A stretch of 7,952 bases of DNA. It comes from an uncultured Chloroflexota bacterium. GTDB lineage: Bacteria; Chloroflexota; Anaerolineae; Aggregatilineales; Phototrophicaceae. Below the pieces are notes generated by a model, which ran no database searches, had not been told where the DNA came from, and was given only the letters and a program-made list of their open reading frames with translations. The position numbers were made by a program, and so were the translations under genes. Positions 5,078 through 7,952 of this stretch are shown one piece after another. The stretch's first letter is position 1, and the number at the start of each line of letters is the position of its first letter. The stretch lies in the NCBI GenBank assembly GCA_903904765.1, contig CAIVEA010000626.1, forward strand, positions 1 through 7,952, in the 5' to 3' direction.

Positions 5078-5980
5078 ATGTCCGATACCTATTCGTCACC
5101 TCATCCCGGTCTGGACTGGATGCAGAAGCAGATCATCGAGAATTGTCTCTCTGGCATGATGCTGGTGGATATTCAGCAGCCAGATATGCCGATTATCTAC
5201 GTCAACCCCGCATTAGAACAACTCACGGGTTACAGCGCCGCCGAAGTGATCGGGCGGAATGCGCGTTTTTTGCGGGGCGATGACCACCAGCAACCCGCCA
5301 TCGAACTCATACGGAGCGCACTGGAAAAGCGCGAAAATGTGGTCGCCACGCTGCGAAACCACCGCAAAGACGGGTCACTGTTCTGGAACGAAGTGCGGAT
5401 TTCATACCTGCGCGACCCGCAAGGGAATGTGACTCATGCGGTGGGTGTCTTGAACGATGTCACGGCACATATCGGCATTTTCGAACACTACCGGCAGTCC
5501 TTCGAGAGCAACAGCGCGGTGCATCTGCTGATTGATGCAAACGATGGGCATATTGTGGATGCCAATTCTGCGGCGGCACAGTTTTACGGCTACCCCGCCG
5601 AACAGTTGAAATCCATGTTCATCTACGACATCAACATGCAGGGGCAGGAGGCATTTCAGCGCATCACCCGCCAGTTTCGTTCAGGAACAGGAAGTCGTCT
5701 TATCGTGCAGCACCGCCTCGCCTCCGGTGCTGTGCGGGATGTGGAGGTGTATGGCAGCCAATTCGAGACACCGCACGGCGCTCTGAATCACGCTATTGTG
5801 ATAGATGTGACGGAACGCCTGATCGCGGAACGTCGCTATCAGTCCCTTTTGAACAGTCGAATGATGCGGTGTTCATTCTTGATCTGGATGGACGGCATCT
5901 TCAGGTCAATCAACGGGCAGCCGACCTGTTGGGATACACCACCGAAGAACTGCTACGCATGTCCAACCGCGACAGTGTAG
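5078..5980 (+). CDS. Multi-PAS histidine kinase, N-terminal fragment up to the frameshift (LOV-like PAS1 and PAS2)
   Basis: Real coding sequence runs to about 5850; the last about 43 codons to the TAG at 5978-5980 are out-of-frame read-through after a missing base (see 5847-5850). From ATG 5078, residues 13-130 form a PAS domain of LOV type with GRNARFLRG (59-67) and RKDGSLFWN (96-104). Residues 135-250 form a second PAS (Y-R-Q-S-F-E-S-N-S-A-V at its start and IVIDVTERL at its end), followed by AERRYQSL leading into the third PAS. The protein has no signal peptide or membrane helix and should be cytoplasmic. The frame is open back to TTG 4958, but those codons are AT-rich and unlike the rest, and PAS1 begins normally after ATG 5078, so I prefer ATG 5078 despite its weak ribosome site (GAGTGAAAG). 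In PAS1 the photoactive cysteine position is alanine (A62). Together with 5851-7952 this was one gene. Confidence 0.85.
   Translation: MSDTYSSPHPGLDWMQKQIIENCLSGMMLVDIQQPDMPIIYVNPALEQLTGYSAAEVIGRNARFLRGDDHQQPAIELIRSALEKRENVVATLRNHRKDGSLFWNEVRISYLRDPQGNVTHAVGVLNDVTAHIGIFEHYRQSFESNSAVHLLIDANDGHIVDANSAAAQFYGYPAEQLKSMFIYDINMQGQEAFQRITRQFRSGTGSRLIVQHRLASGAVRDVEVYGSQFETPHGALNHAIVIDVTERLIAERRYQSLLNSRMMRCSFLIWMDGIFRSINGQPTCWDTPPKNCYACPTATV
5847..5850 (+). other. Frameshift site: one base missing in a T-run
   Basis: The kinase reads ...RYQSL in the frame of 5078 and continues EQSNDAVFILDLDG in the frame starting at 5851. Restoring one T in TTTT (5847-5850) gives SLFEQSNDAVF, the very common beginning of a PAS domain after a linker. 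Both frames are open across 5536-5980, so the exact point rests on the protein pattern. A homopolymer indel during sequencing is the simplest cause; a genuine mutation or programmed slippage is possible. Confidence 0.85.
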
Positions 5981-7952
5981 CGCCCGCCGAACTGCACAAG
6001 GCGATCAATGTCATAGAGCGTCTGAAAATCGGGGAACAGATTGCGCCGTATCACCGCGTTTTCCGGCGCAAAGATGGAAGTCTGGTGGATACCGAAATCA
6101 ATGTCGAACTGGTGCGGGACAGCCGGGGGGAGCCGCTGCATGTCATCAGCATCGTCCGCGACATCACAGAACGGCAGCGGGCAGTGGCGGCGCTGCGCGA
6201 GAGTGCGCTGCGTCTGGCGCAGGCACAGCGCATTGCCCATGTGGGGGATTGGGACTATGAGACGGCAACGGGCAAATTAACATGGTCGGACGAAAGTTAT
6301 CGCTTGTATGGTTATCGTCCGCAGGAAGTGGTTCCAACGCTTGAACTTATCTTGCAGCATGTACACCCCGATGATATTGATCTGTTAATGTGCAAGTGGA
6401 GCAACGCGCTGGAACAATTTGGCGATTATATTTTTGACCATCGCTTCTGCTTACCGGATGGTCAGGTGGTGTGGGTACATGTCGAAGGGGAGACACTTCG
6501 TGATGACGAGGGTTGTATCATCCGTTTGTTTGGCACCATGCAAGACATCACCGAACACAAACGGCTGGAAGACGAACTCGCCGCCCGTTATAACGAACTA
6601 GAGCAGTTTTTCAACGTCACCAATGAGATGTTGAATATTACGAATATGGAAGGGCGACTGCTGAAGGTCAATCGGGCATGGGAGAAGCTGCTCGGTATTC
6701 CGGTGGAGGAGATCGAGAATCGCTTCTTCATGGAGTTTGTGCATCCTGATGATGTGCAGGCCACAGTGGGTGCGATGGAACAACTGAATCAAGGTGAGCC
6801 TGTGATTGAGTTCGTCAACCGCTACCGTAGTGCCGATGGCAGCTACCGTTTCATCGAGTGGCGCTCTAGCAACCCGTATAGTGGCTTGGTGTATGCGGCA
6901 GCCCGCGACATCACCGAACGGAAGCAAATGGAAAATGCGCTGTATGAGAGCGAGGAAAAGTATCGCCTGATTGCCGAGAACACATCCGATGGGATTGCGA
7001 TTCTGGATGGTTTGGCACGCCGGATGATCTATGCGTCGCCCGTCTATGATCGTATGCACGGGTGGGCAGAGGGGTATTCGTATGGCTCCGATGTGTCCTC
7101 ACGCTGGGCGGTTATTCATCCCGATGATCGGGATGCGACTACTCATCAGATTGAGTCCGCTATTGCCCATCATCAGTCCGATCTGGTGCTGACCTACCGT
7201 GTGCGGCATGATGACGGACATTACTTCTGGCGCGAAGATCACGCACATTATCTGTACGCGCCGGACGGGACATATTTGCGAGCGTATGTGTCTGCCCGCG
7301 ACATCACCGAACGCAAAGAGGCTGAACGCCGCCAAGTCGAATTACAACTGGAGCAGGAACGCATTGATTTGCTTGCACGCTTCATCCATGATGCAGGGCA
7401 TGAGTTCCGCACACCGCTGGCGATCATCAATTCTGCCACCTACTTGCTGCTGCGTTCGGATAAGCCGGAGGTGCGCCAGACAAAGGCTCATTCCATCGAA
7501 GAGCAAATCAAGCGTATTACCCGCTTGTTGGATAGTCTGCTGCTGATGGCACGACTGGATAGCCACGACAAAATCGAAAGTCAGCCCATCGGCCTCGGCT
7601 TAATTTTGCTTTCGGAATATCAATATGTGCAGGACATGTATGGTAATCGTCCGACCATACAGCATGCCCGCTTCCCGCATCTGCCGACTGTGATGGGTGA
7701 TGCTGATTTGCTAGGGGATGCCTTCCGCAACATTCTGGACAACGCCATGCGCTACACCCCGCAGGATGGTTTGGTGACGGTTTCGGCGGGCGCAGCGGGC
7801 GATCAGCTCTGGGTGGAAGTCGTGGATACGGGTATGGGCATCGCGCCGGAAAATCTGTCGAAGGTGTTCGATCCTTTCTGGCGGCACGATGAGGCGCATT
7901 CCACCGCTGGTTTCGGGTTGGGTCTATCCATCGTCAAGCGCATCATCGAACG
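5851..7952 (+). CDS. Multi-PAS sensor histidine kinase, main part (PAS3-PAS6, HisKA, HATPase), runs off the window
   Basis: The frame is open for 700 codons from 5851 to the window end without a stop. It continues the fragment at 5078 after a one-base frameshift. Four PAS domains are visible, each closing with a D-I-T-E motif: PAS3 about 5851-6177 (RDITER), PAS4 about 6205-6561 (QDITEH, preceded by AHVGDWDYE, a PAS_3-type fold), PAS5 about 6600-6921 (RDITER) and PAS6 about 6955-7314 (RDITER). A dimerisation/phosphoacceptor domain follows, with FIHDAGHEFRTPL; the phospho-accepting histidine codon is 7399-7401. The ATP-binding domain shows the N box (FRNILDNAMRYTP, 7723-7761), G1 box (VDTGMGIAP, 7822-7848), F box (FDPFW, 7867-7881) and G2 box (GFGLGLSIV, 7909-7935). 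All catalytic boxes are intact; only the last part of the domain lies outside. It is a soluble, cytoplasmic two-component sensor; no response regulator is in view. Possible internal starts (GTG 5869, ATG 5959) would cut into PAS3, so it is unlikely to be a separate gene. Confidence 0.9.

Noticed and set aside
6598..7059. 153-codon open frame on the minus strand inside the kinase
   Set aside because: The plus strand has clear PAS domains over the same bases; the antisense frame shows no family pattern and is explained by codon bias.

Overview
The window (about 57% GC by eye, dense gene packing, many ATG starts behind GAGG/AGGAG-type ribosome sites) looks like a bacterial chromosome segment. 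The combination of a cNMP-domain/double bacterial-PH membrane protein, a hexulose-phosphate synthase/isomerase pair and a very large soluble multi-PAS histidine kinase makes me think of Chloroflexota (Anaerolineae-like), but this is a family-level impression and no marker gene in the window settles it. I see no mobile element, CRISPR array, tRNA or rRNA.

Layout. Left part, plus strand: the 3' end of a MarR-type regulator (1-234); a short gap with a possible promoter; a 607-residue membrane protein with an N-terminal cyclic-nucleotide-binding-like domain followed by two copies of a 'two membrane helices + bacterial PH-like domain' unit (316-2139); a strong intergenic hairpin around its stop codon; and a small STAS/SpoIIAA-like protein (2183-2539). 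This pair converges, with only 4 bases between stop codons, on a minus-strand three-gene operon: an ABC-2-type permease (4685-3744), 3-hexulose-6-phosphate synthase hxlA (3733-3101) and 6-phospho-3-hexuloisomerase hxlB (3104-2544, overlapping hxlA by 4 bases). HxlA condenses formaldehyde with ribulose 5-phosphate and HxlB converts the product to fructose 6-phosphate, so together they form the formaldehyde-fixing core of the ribulose monophosphate pathway, or in reverse supply pentose phosphate. The permease has no ATPase partner in view.

Right part, plus strand, divergent from that operon: a roughly 390-base AT-richer leader/control region holding a LacI/CcpA-like palindrome beside a -10-like hexamer, and a 14-bp direct repeat that brackets a candidate minus-strand promoter; then a very large cytoplasmic histidine kinase with six PAS domains, HisKA and HATPase, running off the window end. 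Its reading frame is broken by one missing base in a T-run at 5847-5850.

The point I find most worth pursuing is the first PAS domain of the kinase. It has a LOV-type flavin pocket whose key positions are spaced exactly as in phototropin LOV2, but the photoactive cysteine is alanine and the signalling glutamine is leucine, while both flavin-contacting asparagines are kept. I did not find convincing evidence for an entirely new multi-gene system.
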